Position numbers and translations under genes: made by a program
Notes under the pieces: model-generated
Told to the model about the DNA's origin: nothing
Databases searched by the model: none
The model's input: the letters and a program-made list of their open reading frames with translations, nothing else
Part shown: positions 51,033 through 64,000 of the stretch, piece by piece
How the letters are laid out: every line of letters starts with the position of its first letter
Position numbering within the stretch: the first letter of the stretch is position 1
NCBI GenBank assembly: GCA_037013685.1
Contig: CM072891.1
Span: 8,284,501-8,348,500 of the forward strand
Source of the DNA: Acridotheres tristis
Lineage: Eukaryota > Chordata > Aves > Passeriformes > Sturnidae
Reading direction: 5' to 3'
DNA length: 64,000 nucleotides

Positions 51033-52230
51033 TGTTGAGGTGAAACAGGAGTGGCCTTTGCGAGGGTGTCACAGAGATGTTTATTTCAGCCACGCATGAG
51101 CACAGTCCAGCGTCCAGGGGCAAAGACAAAGCCATGGTCTGGGGCTTTGGGTTAAGGTCTATGGGATGAGCAGGGCAGGGAGAGAACTATCAGAGACCAA
51201 TTACCGGGGGACATGGGGGTGTCACAAGGGTGGGGTTAGGGCGTGGGGGCCAGCAAGGAAACGGGGTGGGAGTGACCAAAAGGCTGACAGACAGGGAGAG
51301 GGCACAGGTCTGACCTAAGGGACAGAACAGGATAGTGCCTTTCCAAGTCTCCACATTCATGTGCCTTGCTTGTAAACAGAAGCTGGCCAGTTCTTGAAAC
51401 ATTGCTAGTTTCTCTGTTCAGCTGATTTACTGTGTCAACAACTTTGACTGCGTAGGGTGTTGCATAGAGAGGGGGAGCTGCCTGTGTGCAAAGTGGGCTA
51501 CTGGTTAAATTGTGGCTGTAATTATGACCGAGCTGGCTGATTTTTATCTAGGGGATTCCCTCTTGGCATTTGCTATACTAACAGGAGTGGCAATCAGTAA
51601 TTCTCCTTTCTGTACCTCATAAAGCAAAATCCTGGGGATAGTAATCAGAGTAGGGGCATTAAATCTAGTTTTACAGAGAGAGTGAGGCTGTACAGTGGGG
51701 ACAGAGGTGGGAACGGTTCAACAAACCTGTCAGGTAGGAGCAGCAGGGAGTTCAGAGTATAGTGGTAAGTCATAGGGAAGTATTAGTCCAGTTATGAGCA
51801 TGGCAATGAAAACACAAATCCCAGAGTGTCTTGGAGAAATATTTCCAAGGCAGGGATAGGTGTGAGCAGTATTGTGCAAAAAGCAAGTGATAGTGACCTC
51901 TTCTAGGTCATGATATAGTCGTATTTTGTCATCTCCAGTCTTCAGAAAACATGTCCTGGTAGCACAGCATGGCCTAGAAACAAGTGGTGTATTTAGCTGA
52001 GCAAAAGCTAGTACTGGTGTGCACAGAAATTTTGGTACATTTGTGATGGATATAAGGAGTTTTGGAGTTAGTGTGGTTCCTGATTCTTAGAGAAGTGGAG
52101 TCTGGAGCAGTCACTGCAGAGAGTTGTGAGGCCCAGGAAGCCATATGGTTTTACATAGCTGTGGGCATGTTTTTGTAGAGGTCTGTATATGACATGGTAT
52201 TTTGCAAAAGTAAAGGAGACACAGTGAACC
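51033..52230 (-). mobile_element. Degraded endogenous retrovirus with one LTR, reverse orientation
   Basis: Read on the minus strand, the segment ends with an LTR-like unit. It has a polyadenylation signal AATAAA (plus-strand 51,080-51,085) and closes CCTCAACA at 51,033. Its start is probably the TGTGGAGACTTGG near 51,355, giving about 320 bases. The adjoining 51,360-52,230 has a higher density of readable minus-strand segments than the surrounding intron and may be internal retroviral sequence, but stops and shifts break every frame. I cannot assign gag, pol or env. No second LTR and no target duplication were found. The LTR-like unit is better supported than the internal part. Confidence 0.42.
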
Positions 52231-55200
52231 AAGAAGTCTCTCTCTGACTTTATGTATACCTTCTTCAGATTACCTTGAGTAGGTAATAAGACCTAAAATA
52301 CCTCTTAAATATGTGTGTATATTTATACATTAAATGCCTTCAAACACCCTTTATTCATGCAAGAGCAAAAGTTTGTACTGCTGAAGTTTGACATGTGTCA
52401 GAGTCCTTGAACAAAGCTAATGCTGCTGACCTTGTCTGTAGGTGCCAGGGAAGCCTTGTGGTAAATCTGGGGTCTGCGGGTTTGGTTTCTGCATCAGTTA
52501 GATGATATGAATGATTAATGATGGAAGGCATTAGTGTAAAATTGCAAGCAGTTCCTGGAGGATTTCAAAAGCTGACTTGCATTGTTGCGTAGATGCAAAT
52601 AAGGCTGTCACACCAGTGGCACAAACATGTCTTTAGAGTCAGGTGGAGGTTATCCCCCTGGAAGGATGACTTTTGGAAAGAAACAAACCACAAAGTATCC
52701 ATTTTTTGTCTTGCAGTAATAGTTAAGATTTACTTGAGAATAGAGATTTGTATTAGTAGGCAGTGTGCAAAGTTACAAATAGGGAAATAATGAGGTATGT
52801 AGGTAAAGCCTCAAATAACTGTTTTGGTTTGTCTTTTTAGGTATATAAATTCATGCATATGTATACAGACATGTATTTAGGTGCTTAAAAGTAATGAGAA
52901 AGAACAGATAACTCTTGTTTTATCCTGTCTATATGGCACAGCCTCATATGTGAATATAGGTGATACATTAAAATGTTATATATAGCTGTATGGATGATGC
53001 CTTTTCTGATAGATCTTACGTACTTTAAATCTTTCTATTCACATAATGCATACATGTATTCATTGGTTTGCATTTCACACATGGCCTTAGCTCAAGTGAA
53101 AAGCTGTCCTGAGCTCTCATGTATTGTATACATCATTGTAGTTAGAGGTTTTGTTGATAAACATATAGCTTTTTTTTTTTCCCCTCCTCCTCATATTTCC
53201 CTTGCAGTTGCCTTATTTAAACTTCTTAAATTTTCTTCCCTCTCTGGCTCATAATTTCTTTGTTCCTGTTTGTGACTGAAACAAACTGTCTCTTGCACCC
53301 ATAAAAATCTAATTACTGTGATCTATTACTTTAACTGTTCTCAGAGGCAGAAAAAAGATGAGCCAGGACCAATAGCTATGACAACTTCAAAGTATATTTT
53401 TAGCAAAGCAACTAGTGCAAATTTAGAATACAGAGATAAAAAGGGAAGGTTCAGCTAGAGGGTAAGATTATGCTATTCTAGCTGTAGCACTTAGTGCCTA
53501 ACATTTTTGGAAATGGTTCTCTTTTATTCCCCTAGCGTTTTTCTCATGCCATTTGCTTTGTATTTGCTGTCAGCATTTTAACTGATGATTTTGAAGTATT
53601 TGCACTGTTTGTTGATTTACTTTTGCACGTTGTTTTGGGCAAAATGCTGAATGTGAGCGTTTTCTTTCTGCCTAAAACTTTATTTTAGCCATGAGCTTGT
53701 TTTGTTTACTAGAAACAAACCAAAATGAAGTGGTGAAGCAGTATGGAGCTGCCAGCCTGCCTTATTCCAGGAGGCAGCTTCTGGCTATTTCAGATGCAAT
53801 CTTGACCCTTAATATTAAGATAAAATAGTTTGGATGGAATTGGATGAAATGTGCATGAAACTGTGGGTTTGTTTTTTTTAATAGAACTCCAGCTATACCC
53901 TTATTCTATCCTGATTATTATAATATCACTTCAGGGGATTACGAATTTATTTCAAAAGGCTCTGCAATAAGTTTGAGTGGGATGATTCAGTTCAATAAAT
54001 AGAATTATATGTGTGGGACCATGAAAATATGCAAATGAGGTTCCATTAAAAGACTCATGTTTTGCATCCTTAGACATTTTGAGGCATGTTTCTCTTTTTT
54101 CATGAGAAGCTGTTATACCATGTTCAAGGAGCAGCAATTACTTTTATTCTTTTTGCTTTATCACTGCTGCTGTTGTATTCTATTTTTTTTTCTTGTCTCT
54201 CCAAAGTTAACTGAAATGAAGAAAGTGGAAAGTAATCAGTTAACCAAACACTGAAGTGCACTGATCTGCTTAGGGAAGAATTGCATTCTAATTCTTGAGT
54301 ATGTTCAATATTTTTAGTTCAAAGGCTACGTGTCTCTTGGGGTGGTGAGGGAGGGCAAAATTCTTAATTTAAATTACATGCCACCTCTCTGTATTTTATT
54401 TTCCTTAAGTATTAATGGACCTCATTAATACTACCTTACATTAAAGTGTTCAGAAATTATACTTTGGACCAATAATTAAGGGCCTCTGAAGGTAAAGTAA
54501 AACATACTTGTGGCATATACAAGAGGAAATGACAAGGTATTGTAGTGGTTTAATTGGGAGTAGAATAAGTGCAATAGGTAGGAAGATAATTTAATCAAGT
54601 AACTCATTAATTAACTAATCAGATCTATTTCTTGTTTGAGAGAGAAAGCACATCAACTCTAAGTTCATTTGTACTTCAGTTTTGTGAGAATGTGGTTCTG
54701 TGACATAGAAGTCAGGTAGATGTTTCTGTTGTTAGGTTTATAAGCTCTAGATGGAAATGATTTTGTGTACCAGAGTCTTCTCAGAGCTTAGCACTGCAGC
54801 TGTCACTTCTGTTCTCTGCCATGTCAGCTTTTGATGAAAATGGGTGTGGTGGCCATTGCATATTAAGAATTTTCTGTGTTGGTTCTCTTGCCATTTCACA
54901 TTTTTTCCTTATGACTTGCATTAGTTGGAATCTTTAGCAAGAAGACCAGAACTGGAGGGCTATGGAGACTGTTTAATAACCTCTGTTTGCAGGCACAATT
55001 CTCCTCTGCTTCTTGGTGTGACTGGCAGCAGGAGCTGTTTTGGTGTGATGTCCCAAATAAAGGGAATATTTCATCCACTGGTGCTATAATTAAATGCTTT
55101 TCCCCATCAGTAAATCCACTCAATTTTGTTAAACATTGCTTGTAGCTACGTATGAATTAGCTTATTCAGTAACTTGGGCAAAATGTCACAAAACCTTGCC

Positions 55201-55714
55201 AGCACTGGGTTCTTGTCACTTTCACTGTCCCCCCTGGGTTCTTAATTGTAAAATTAACTGCAGTTCTGTTTATTATATTTTTTCTATATGTAGAAAACAG
55301 CGCTGCAATAATGGCACTACAGTTGTCTGCTAGTATGCTGAAGATAGTCCAACCATTGGCTTGTATCTGGAAAAGTGTGTTAAACAGTGATTAAATCCAC
55401 ATTTTTTAATAACAGGAAAGCATCTGTTTGGAAACCGGGAGCCCAAGTGCTTTTTATCTTGGTCCTCCTAGCAGGAAAGTGATCTACTTTGGTAACGGTA
55501 ATGATTTTTTTTTAAAGTATTTTTTGCTGGAAAACGCTTCAAATATGTTGAGTTCTAAGAAGTCTGCCTTTCTGCTTGCAAGAATGAATCCTCCATTTTC
55601 AACAATGAAAATGATGTTTGTCATTCATGTTGTATTTAGCATCAGTGGTACTCTTCTCCCACTCAAGAGATGTCTTAGGGTTTCAGGGAGCATAGCATAC
55701 CCTTGACCCAAAAC

Positions 55715-56333
55715 TGCTGTACTGGTTTGAAAGCAAAACCAGTGAGAGTCTCCAAGTCAGTAACACAATTTAACAAGAAAAAAAAAAGAAAAAATAAAGT
55801 ATGTGCAATAATACAGAAAACAACCACTGACACAGTCAGAATACAACCTGACACCCTGTCAGTCAGGGTGTTGGTAGCAGTCTGTATAAATGGAGGCTGC
55901 AGTCCTGCTGGATGACAGATGTGATTCAGTTGGAGCAGTGCTCCTGTAGAAGGTGCAGTTTTCCTCTGAAGGTCCAGTGATGATGTGGAAATGGTCCGAC
56001 TTTCCTCTGGGATCCAGTGGAAAGGGCTGTCTTGGTGTTCCAAACCCCAGTTTTTATCTAGGTAGGAAAGGCTTGGCTCCTGCCCCTGGCTGGGGCATCT
56101 CCCAATGGGATGATGTAATCTTATCGGTCACACAATAGGACTTAATGGCCCATTAACGGAATATATCTTCTGGAGGAAGGATGGGTTGTGAATAGATAAC
56201 GATGATCATCCCCCTGATTTTATCAGATGGCACATCAGCAGAGGATATCTCCCACAGAGATAAGGATCACCACCCCTCCCACATTTTAACAGATGGTGAT
56301 AGAATACACATCTTTGCATTGTAACCCAGGACA
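55715..56333 (-). mobile_element. Solo LTR of an endogenous retrovirus, reverse orientation
   Basis: On the minus strand the unit starts TGTCCTGGGTTAC, a typical beginning of passerine ERV LTRs. It passes an AGATAAAAACTGGGG promoter-like site (plus strand about 56,051-56,066) and ends in a T-rich U5-like region closing near ACAGCA. Two perfect hairpins lie in the terminal part: 8-base arms ACTGGTTT/AAACCAGT at 55,721-55,743, and ACACCCTG/CAGGGTGT at 55,851-55,871 with a 5-base loop. About 620 bases long, it has no coding sequence and no intact target duplication that I can find. The LTR is antisense to RGS6. Confidence 0.65.
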
Positions 56334-56597
56334 CTTTATTAAAATTGTGACAGACTACATTTTTGGGGGATGGCCTGTACTCTGGTTTTGTCTTTGCTAA
56401 ACTTGTTTTTCTGTGTTACACACATTTGTGACTGATAGTATTTGAATGAAAAAATAGAGAGTTGAAGGATAATGCACCAAAAGTAGGCAGAAAGGATAAA
56501 TCAAGTGGAAGGTCAAACCCTTTTGGAGAGAGTTAAGACTCAATATTGCTTTTTAAAAATTAATATTTGCTATCTTAGAATTGCAAGAGGTATTTAC

Positions 56598-57000
56598 AGA
56601 AACATCAAGGTTGAAGGCATCTTCAAGATCATCTAGTCCAGCTGTCAACACCACCATAATCACCCCAAAACAACATCTCCAAGTACCCTATCCAGAGCCC
56701 TCTTGAACACTTTCAGAGACAGCAACTGTAATTTATTCCTGGACAATTTATTCCAGTTAACCATTCTTTCAGTGAAAAATGTTTTTCAAATATCTAATCT
56801 GAACCTCCTCTGGCACAACTGGAGGCCATTCCCTCTTGACCTATAACTTGAGACTTAGCAGAAGAGCCTGACTCCAATGTGGCTACAGCCTCCTTTCAGG
56901 GAGTTATAAAGAACACTGAGGTTCCCCTTCGAGCCTCCTCTTCTCCAGACTAAACAATCCCAGTTCTTAAAGCAGTTTTTCAGCAGTCTTAGAAGTATTT
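56598..57000 (-). mobile_element. Antisense CR1 LINE 3' fragment
   Basis: The plus strand carries the reverse complement of a CR1 3' end: CAAGATCATCTAGTCCAGC (about 56,622), then CTGGAGGCCATTCCCTCTTG (about 56,818) and CTCCTCTTCTCCAGACTAAAC (about 56,935), all in the order expected for an inverted copy. It has many substitutions compared with the copy at 41,478, so it is older. No coding potential remains. Confidence 0.85.
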
Positions 57001-60000
57001 GAGTCCACTGTGGGCTGCATGCAAGTGTTAATGTAGTCTGTAGGTGAGGTTGTCTTTAATTGAATAAACTGGATTTGAGAAACATTTGGCTGTAGAATGA
57101 GGCTCTGAGTCCCCTCTGAGGTTCAAGGGAAGGCACATAGAAGCTGCTCCTACTCCATTTTACAGCTTCCTGCCTTTCTTCTCCCTTAACTGTTTCATTT
57201 GACAATTTGGCCATTCTCACAGTGCAGCTATTTTAAGTTGGTGAAAATTAACTGAAGGCTGAGTGCCCTTTAGGCCACTGTTGTCTCAATAGCACTGAGT
57301 TCATCTGCCAGGCTAAGGGAGAGCAATAAAAGAGAGACATGGTCATATACTGGGTATATACTCCCTGGTGGACACTGCTTTGCAACCCTGATTCTGATGC
57401 ATTCAGATGAAGTGCTATGAAATAGTCGGTGACCAGAGAAACTGTTTAAATATGTCAAGTTGCAGAAAGCTTCCTGGGGCATTCAAGGACAAGCAGCTCA
57501 GATGCTTCTTTCTAAATGAATTACAAAACCATGTAGGAATGGAAACCCTGGCTTCATTACTTTAATTATTTTCTCCATAGTGTCTTAATTTTTTTCATTT
57601 TTATTATGGCAGTTGAGCAATTTTCTCTGTGGCAGCTGTGCCACTTCAAGAATATTTTGAATAGGGCAAGTAAAATCCTTGGAATGGGAAACTGGTTAAT
57701 AAATGGAGATTGTAATGAGAGAAGAGGTGATGGTTTTAACTTCTACTCTTATACCTCGCAGCCAGATGTGAACCAAAGTGTAAGACAACAATATTTTTCT
57801 ATGTCTTGCTAAGTCTATTGGAAATTAATTACTTCTGGTTGGTTTTGTAGCAGACAGATACCCCTTGCAAAAGTTGCCTTGGAGATTCTGAAGTAGTATG
57901 AATTGAGATGTCCAGACAATACCAGTCTGTCTGTCTTGGCTCTGTTGGTTTTGGCTGCTGTATTCACAGGACCTTAGAGTGTCATTCTATGTGAAATCAG
58001 TGACTTAGAAGGGAAGACAACCCCCTCAGCACAAAGGAATCCCTCTGACTCCCGAGACACCTCACCAGGGTTAACTTCTGAAGAAGCTTCTTAGATCTTC
58101 TGTTTGTCCCCCTTGTGCTCAGTAGTTTGGATAAAAATCATACCCATATCTAAAGTTACCTTGAAATTTCACTTCAGGCAGTTTTAAGGAGAGCTCTTTG
58201 AAAGGTCAAATCTCAACCCTAGGTTTAAGCAGAAGAGTGTGAAGTACACAACCCCTTGTTGTTTGTGTTGTTGACGTCCAGGAGGCCAGAATTTCACTAA
58301 GATGCCTCTGATGTTAAAAAAAACAACCAAAACAAAACCACACAAAATACCTGAAAACAACAATACAAAACCCAGAGATAAACACCTCCATCAACTGAAT
58401 AGAATGGGTGACTATGGTCACAGTGCCTAACACTGTGATTTGGGATTGCTAGAAAAGGATTGTTCCACTGGCAGTTTGTAACTGTTATGAGCAAGAAAGT
58501 GACAAGAAATGTGGCTGCTTTTACCTGGAGCACCGGGTGTTTTATCTGTTTTACGATATTTCATCTTTGGTAATCCAGTGACTCACTGTCTGTGTCCATA
58601 TGCATTTACTAAGTTTGGGGTTTCTAGCTTTGGTTTCTTCCTTGGAACATTGCTGCCTTAGATTGTAAGCATTCACTGCAAGTGCTGAAATCTGATCCAA
58701 GAAATGTCTTTTTACGTCTGTGGAATGCTTAGTGTACAAAACTTGAATTACTGCTTACAAAATGGAAATCAGTGTTATCTTCCTGGGTTCCTAAGAATGA
58801 GGGCTTTGAAGGAAACATCTGAAATGTTTAATAAGAATTGTTCTTCATTGTTAGCTCAGTAAATTTGCAAGCAGATGAACAAATAGTTGAATTATTATAA
58901 AATGGCTCTATAATTCACAGGAGAACTAAATTCTGCAAGGTACATCTTTTTTTTTTTTTTTAAAAAAATAAAAATTAAATAAACTGTTTATGAAAATTTG
59001 TGAACAGGTTACCAGTAAGGATTCTGGTTGGGTTTCTGGTGGTCTGTTTATCAAATTCAGAAGTGGAGACCAAGACTGTCTTAAGTATTGCAATGCTCTT
59101 ACCCAACATTTAGATTTAGATTTCTTTAGATTATTTTGCCTCCTCTGTGAAGGCAGGTTTTTCAACCCAGTCCTGTGGCATGAGGTATGTAGCTCGACTC
59201 CTGACTTCTCTCAACATTTTTCCTTCCTTCCTTGACGGTTTTTTCTTTTTAATGTTTACCTTTTATATTTTGTGAAATGAAAGGGCAGAGAGATATAGGA
59301 ACTTAATTTTTTACTTATTTCCAGTAAGATCAAGAGACTGGGGAACCTCAGTGTGTTTTGAATTCATATTCCAGTTAAATGACTTCTTGATCTTGGAAAT
59401 TTTTCCAGAACCATCAAAAGAAACAGATTTTCTTCTCTGTGGTTTCCTGGCTTCAAGTGGAAATGTGTAACAAAGCGTTTAGGCTCATGTCCGAAGCTGT
59501 CCTCTGGATCTTGCCAGACACAGCAGGTCACGGCACTAATTTAGGCTATTACTAATTGTTTACTCAGGGCCACAGAAAAGAGCTTGGAGCAGGACAAGTG
59601 GTCTTGCATGTTGGAGCAGCAATACAGCCAGAAGAGATGGGTTAACATTGTGTAGGTAGAGTGTCAGACGAAATCAATGCTCAGAAAGGAGAGGTGGAGG
59701 AACGAGCTTTTTCCCATCAGGTTGTGTGTTGATTCTGGCTCACTGTAACTTTTAATGTATTGTTCCCGTCAGAGTTGGACATTTCCATTTGGTGTGACTA
59801 ATGCTTTTGTGCTTTGTTTAACCTATCTCAGACTTCAGAACAATAAAAGCATGTCTGTGCTGTAGCAGGTAAAGCTTTCAGGATCCATTCACTGCCCTCT
59901 TCGTGTCCTAATTAAAGCCAGAGTGCTCTTTTTCTCTTAACTTCATACAGAAAGAAATTTCCACTGAGTTCTGTAGTGGAAATAAGCTCTCATGTATTGC

Positions 60001-63000
60001 TGTGGAAATTAGGTTAAGTAAAAGCAGGGGCTCTTGGCCTCCTTTATACGTGTTTCTTAATTGTGAGTCTTCTGTTTCTGCTATTAGTTTGGGTCAGAGC
60101 ATGAGTAGCCAGGCAGTGGGTATGGAATTAGAAATTTATTTTTTACACATTGCTGAAATAAAAGCTTCTCCTTGCTGAAAAATTAATTACTGAGTGTTCC
60201 AGCACCTTATAAGATATTTATATGTTCTCCTGAGTCCTGTCTCTTCCTGTTATCAAAGTGCTGTCTTGAGAGCAGTTCAGGCGAGAGAGCTGTTCAGCTG
60301 AGCTCCCGTAGTCTTCCTCTCTGCCAAGGAGTCTCAAGACAGCTCTCAAAAACAAAGAGATACTCTAGGGAAAGTATGAATATTAGATCACTCTGGTTTA
60401 ATCATTTGGGATACAGTGGCCTCAATTTATGCATCTGACTTTTGGGGATTTTGTTGTTGTGGTTTCTAAAATGTGTCTCCAAATTTTTAGATTGCTAAAT
60501 CAAGGGTTCTTCATTGGAAATCTCATATGGGTAATGCTTTTGTGGTACTGTTGTCCAAGGTCAATGTCCAGTGTATAAAGACTTTGATGACACAGTCAAT
60601 TATCTCTGACTTTAATGGCTTTTTGTGACCTTTTCATTGTGGGTTCCCCCCGCCCTTGTCTTTAAAACAGAGAGACAAGAATAATTTGTTGGATTTGCTT
60701 TATTTGGGAATGCACAGGATAGATGATGGCCTGATTAAATTGCTCGTTCTTAAAGGGGAAGTACTTGCTAGCATCAAATCTATTACTTAAACATAATGCT
60801 TACTCTGTTGCTGCAGCCAGGGCTCTCCCAGGACAGGCAGCTGAAGGAAATGTGTGAAGCCCAGTTAGAGCCTGTGCTGGAGTTCCCAGCTGCACCTTCA
60901 AAGTTACTTTCTTGAAGCCTTTTATACAAGTGAAGGGTAACTGGGGTCAGTGGCTTTTCCTGCTTTGAGATGATGCAGGGAATGTCAGCTTAGGACATGG
61001 ATGTTTTGTCTCTGCCTCTTCCAGCTTGTCTGCAATCTTTATAAATAATTGTGGCATAAGAATAGGAGGATCTAAGAGGCTACTTAGTCTGCATGGTTGT
61101 TGCTGACCTCAGTGTCCATCTGTGCCTGATTTGGTTCCTGGGTGGTGTATGGAGAAGCTGAGGACCCATTTTAAAGCTCACAGGTCTTTGAGCTTTTACA
61201 GAAGTTTGCTCTGTGACTGTACTGCAGTGAAAATGTTTCAAATCCTTGGGAAGAAAAAGCTGATAATATTTATCTGTATGCAAGACAGCTGAAGTATCAG
61301 TAATACTAACAGCATCGGTGGTGCTGATAATCTGACTCTGTCAACAGAGCTTTGAGAGCAAAGCTTCGAAGAAATAAATTCAAAAAGCTTGTGTGGCAGT
61401 CTCTGAGTAGTGAATGTGCTGAAGGGCAGTGGAGGAATTTGACATCATGGTGATGCTGGAGACAAAGAATGGCTTTTTAATATTGGGAATGGGGTGGAAG
61501 GTTTGATATTTTGATCAGAGTAAATAAACTGTCCTTTGCCTTCTTTGCCACTTGTGCTTTTTCTTCCTCTTAGTCTTAATGCTATTTCTATTCTGTGACC
61601 TGCATTTTAAGCTACTATCTTATTTATGATTTGGGTTGTTTGTGTCAAAACCACATTTGGGTACCTTGTTATGGCTGATTGAACTAATATTTTTGACATC
61701 AAATTTGCAATATGAAGCTACAGAGGATATTAGGCATGTGGTGTTCCAGCTTATTCTTTGTTTCTTTTTTTTTTTTTTTTTTAATGGTAATGATACTCTA
61801 AAGTAATTTTTTTATTGTAGTGATTAGGAGTGCTGAAATAATTGAAGTATCCAGTCTTCCAGTATGTAGTTCAGTCTCAGAAAAAATTAATATCATGGTT
61901 CCACCCGCTCTAATTTCAGAGAAAAGTAATTTAGTGATAATAATGTTTTTAAAAAAACCCTCAAAACTAAGTTTGCTGAATTGGATGTATCTCTATAGAG
62001 TGGAATTTCTTTCTAACTCATGAGTTCAAATTAAAATGAAATAAATACCATAATGTTTCTAGAGGTTTTACTGTAGATAATGATTTCATAGACTACTGAA
62101 ATTCAGCCACTCTTTTTTGGGTAAGTAGAGAACTCGGAGCTAGAAGCTGGTTAATATTAAAAGCTGAAAAAGTGTTGTGTGTGTGAAGATTCTGTAGAAA
62201 TATTCAGCTGGATCAGGATGTAGTAAGTCAAATTGCAATTTGCCCCAGATGCTGGGACTGATACATTTACTATCATTTAAAAAAAAAAAAAAAAGAAGTA
62301 TTCAGTCAGTAGATGACATTCAAGTGTGAGAGGTGCCTTAATACTGTACTGAGCAAGGGATTTGATTTTAACCGGTGTATTACCAGCACAGCTTCTGAAG
62401 CACACCACATCTCCTTTGGACTTCTCTCATCTCCTAATTGGACTTGTCCTTGCAAAAATATTAATTCAGACTGAGCGGTCTTTAGGATTGTTAATGGCTT
62501 TACCTGAAAACTGAGTTATTTGATATAGTCTCCTTGCCTTCAGCAAGCTTTTGATCAGAACTTGTGCTGCTACAAATGAAAAGAGTCACTGGATTTTTGC
62601 CTGAAATGTATTATTTAAATGAAGAAAAGCATATTTTTGTATGTGTTTTGATGTTTGCTGAAATAGATTTATTCTTGAGTAGCAGCTGGAAATGAAAGGA
62701 ACAAGTGAAAAAGTCCAAGTCTCTTTTTACTGAGGGGCCATCTTGGCTATGGTTGGAACTGGGATATGCTTGGGTGTTTTTAAAGTTAGGGCAATATGAT
62801 TATTAAAACTTGAGTTCTGCCACCACAAGGAGGATAAATCCGGTTCAGTGGAGAGCTTCATGCCCGAAAGCACAGGCTACCAAGATGATCAGGAGCCTAC
62901 AGCACACATCCCATGAAGGCACGCTGTGAGAGCGAGGCTGTTGAGCAAGAGGAAATCCAACAGCAGCCTGCAGAAGATTGTGGAGGAATCACAGAGCTGA

Positions 63001-64000
63001 AGGAGCCGAGCACTTCTTGGTAAAGCCAGATGATCTAACAAAGAACATGGGCTGGGAATTACAGTTTGGGAAGCTAGGATTGAATGCCAGGGAGAGAAAA
63101 TTTGGCTAGAAGGGTAGTGCTGCACTTGACTGTGTTACCAGAGGGGCAGGATATGATGTCTGAGGAGGTTTTCTCACCATGGCAACTTGTTCTGCAGGTG
63201 AATGGCCCTCCTGTCCTCCCTCCTGAGCAGCCTGGTTCTCTAGGCACACATCTGAAAATGGGCAGAAGTGACTTGAGGAAATAAAGGCTGCAGCACCTTC
63301 TGCTACCTCCTGCCGATTCTGTCTCGCCTTGTGGGAAGAGGTTGGCAGCTGCTGGTGTCATTCAATGAAATCATTCTAATTTGCTTTATGTAATAAAATT
63401 ATTTTGATTATTGAATCCTTCTAGATATGTCCAGCAGTAATATAAGTTCTTTCCATAGTTTTGCAGCAGAAGACTGGGAGATTTTTTTTTTTTTTTTCAG
63501 TTATATAAGCCTAAATCCTCTATATTCAATTCCTGAATATTAATATGGCAGAAAGGTAACCAGGAAAAGGAAATTTAAGAGTAGTAAACATTGAGCTGTT
63601 AGATATATGCAGTATAGAAAATGTCCTCTATTAGTAAATTCTGTATACATATGAGCAAGATTCATATTTTGCATGTAAAACATAAAAGTGTCTGCATATA
63701 TATGTGTATACCATGCATTTTATATGCATAGAGTTTTGCATAAGTACAGGATATGAATATATGTATAGGATTTATCATACATGAAAAGAGAGGGAGAAAT
63801 ATCCTGTGATGTAGGTAGTAGAGAGAAATTTCACAGATCTGGGATTTTGTTTTTCTTTCTTACTTCAGTTCAGTTGACTTCACTCTGCCTCAGTCCGTTC
63901 AATGAAAACTATTAAAAGTACTGCTTTTCCTGTATCATTCCCATCCTCTCTCAGTCACGACTTTTTGCTAGCACAGTTTGCCAGAAGATAACTCATGTTT

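Larger units (their letters stand above)
45659..64000 (+). other. RGS6: RGS6 intron 2 (partial)
   Basis: The next RGS6 exon should encode the start of the DEP region (a motif with K-M-Q-D and V-K-S-F-L-S-K-I-P) in phase 0. I searched by eye and did not find it, so the intron appears to run past 64,000, in line with the very large introns of this gene in other vertebrates. Besides the LTRs, ERV remnant and CR1 fragment listed, the interval holds A/T homopolymers (near 49,833, 58,947, 61,767, 62,279 and 63,482) and otherwise unique AT-rich DNA. An octamer site ATGCAAAT lies at 54,029-54,036. Confidence 0.7.

Noticed and set aside
55675..56043. 122-codon minus-strand frame with a hydrophobic segment
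   Set aside because: It falls inside the reverse-orientation LTR, and the hydrophobic run comes from the T-rich U5-like region.
45659..64000. Possible second RGS6 coding exon in the right-hand part
   Set aside because: I searched by eye for sequence encoding the start of the DEP region next to an acceptor and found none, so none is claimed.

Overview
The window looks like avian nuclear DNA, most likely from a songbird. It is gene-poor and AT-rich, with large introns. It carries CR1 LINE fragments of at least two age classes and several LTR elements of the kind seen in passerines. It also holds an intact ITPRIPL1-like gene, a family expanded in birds. Species assignment is inference from these features.

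Layout. Positions 1 to about 13,870 show no gene. A probable short LTR lies at about 13,876-14,054. An intact minus-strand gene of 572 codons (14,491-16,209) encodes an ITPRIP-like, Mab-21-domain membrane protein. It has a nearby polyadenylation signal, a 35-bp tandem duplication in its likely 3' UTR, and a plausible short 5'-UTR intron with a CRE-like palindrome upstream. From 16,555 to 30,450 I see only a (TGAA)n microsatellite, an AT-rich repeat/palindrome cluster and an old CR1 copy. A CpG island at about 30,490-31,410 marks a promoter. It fits the promoter of RGS6, because a small exon at 45,554-45,658 encodes the RGS6 amino terminus (28 codons, phase-0 donor). A second candidate first exon with a TATA-like box and a consensus donor ends at 31,914. 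The rest of the window, to 64,000, is intron 2 of RGS6. I did not find the next exon, the start of the DEP domain.

The RGS6 introns contain a 5'-truncated, frameshifted CR1 copy (about 41,478-42,147), a solo LTR with a perfect 9-bp flanking direct repeat (43,666-44,122), a degraded reverse-orientation ERV with one LTR (about 51,033-52,230), a second reverse-orientation LTR (about 55,715-56,333) and an antisense old CR1 fragment (about 56,598-57,000).

The two genes have no evident functional link beyond proximity. RGS6 acts on Gi/o signalling. The ITPRIP-like protein belongs to a membrane-anchored Mab-21 family that is probably enzymatically inactive. I found no previously undescribed biological system. 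The points most worth checking are the LTR with the unusual target duplication, the two alternative RGS6 first exons, and the spliced 5' UTR of the ITPRIPL1-like gene.
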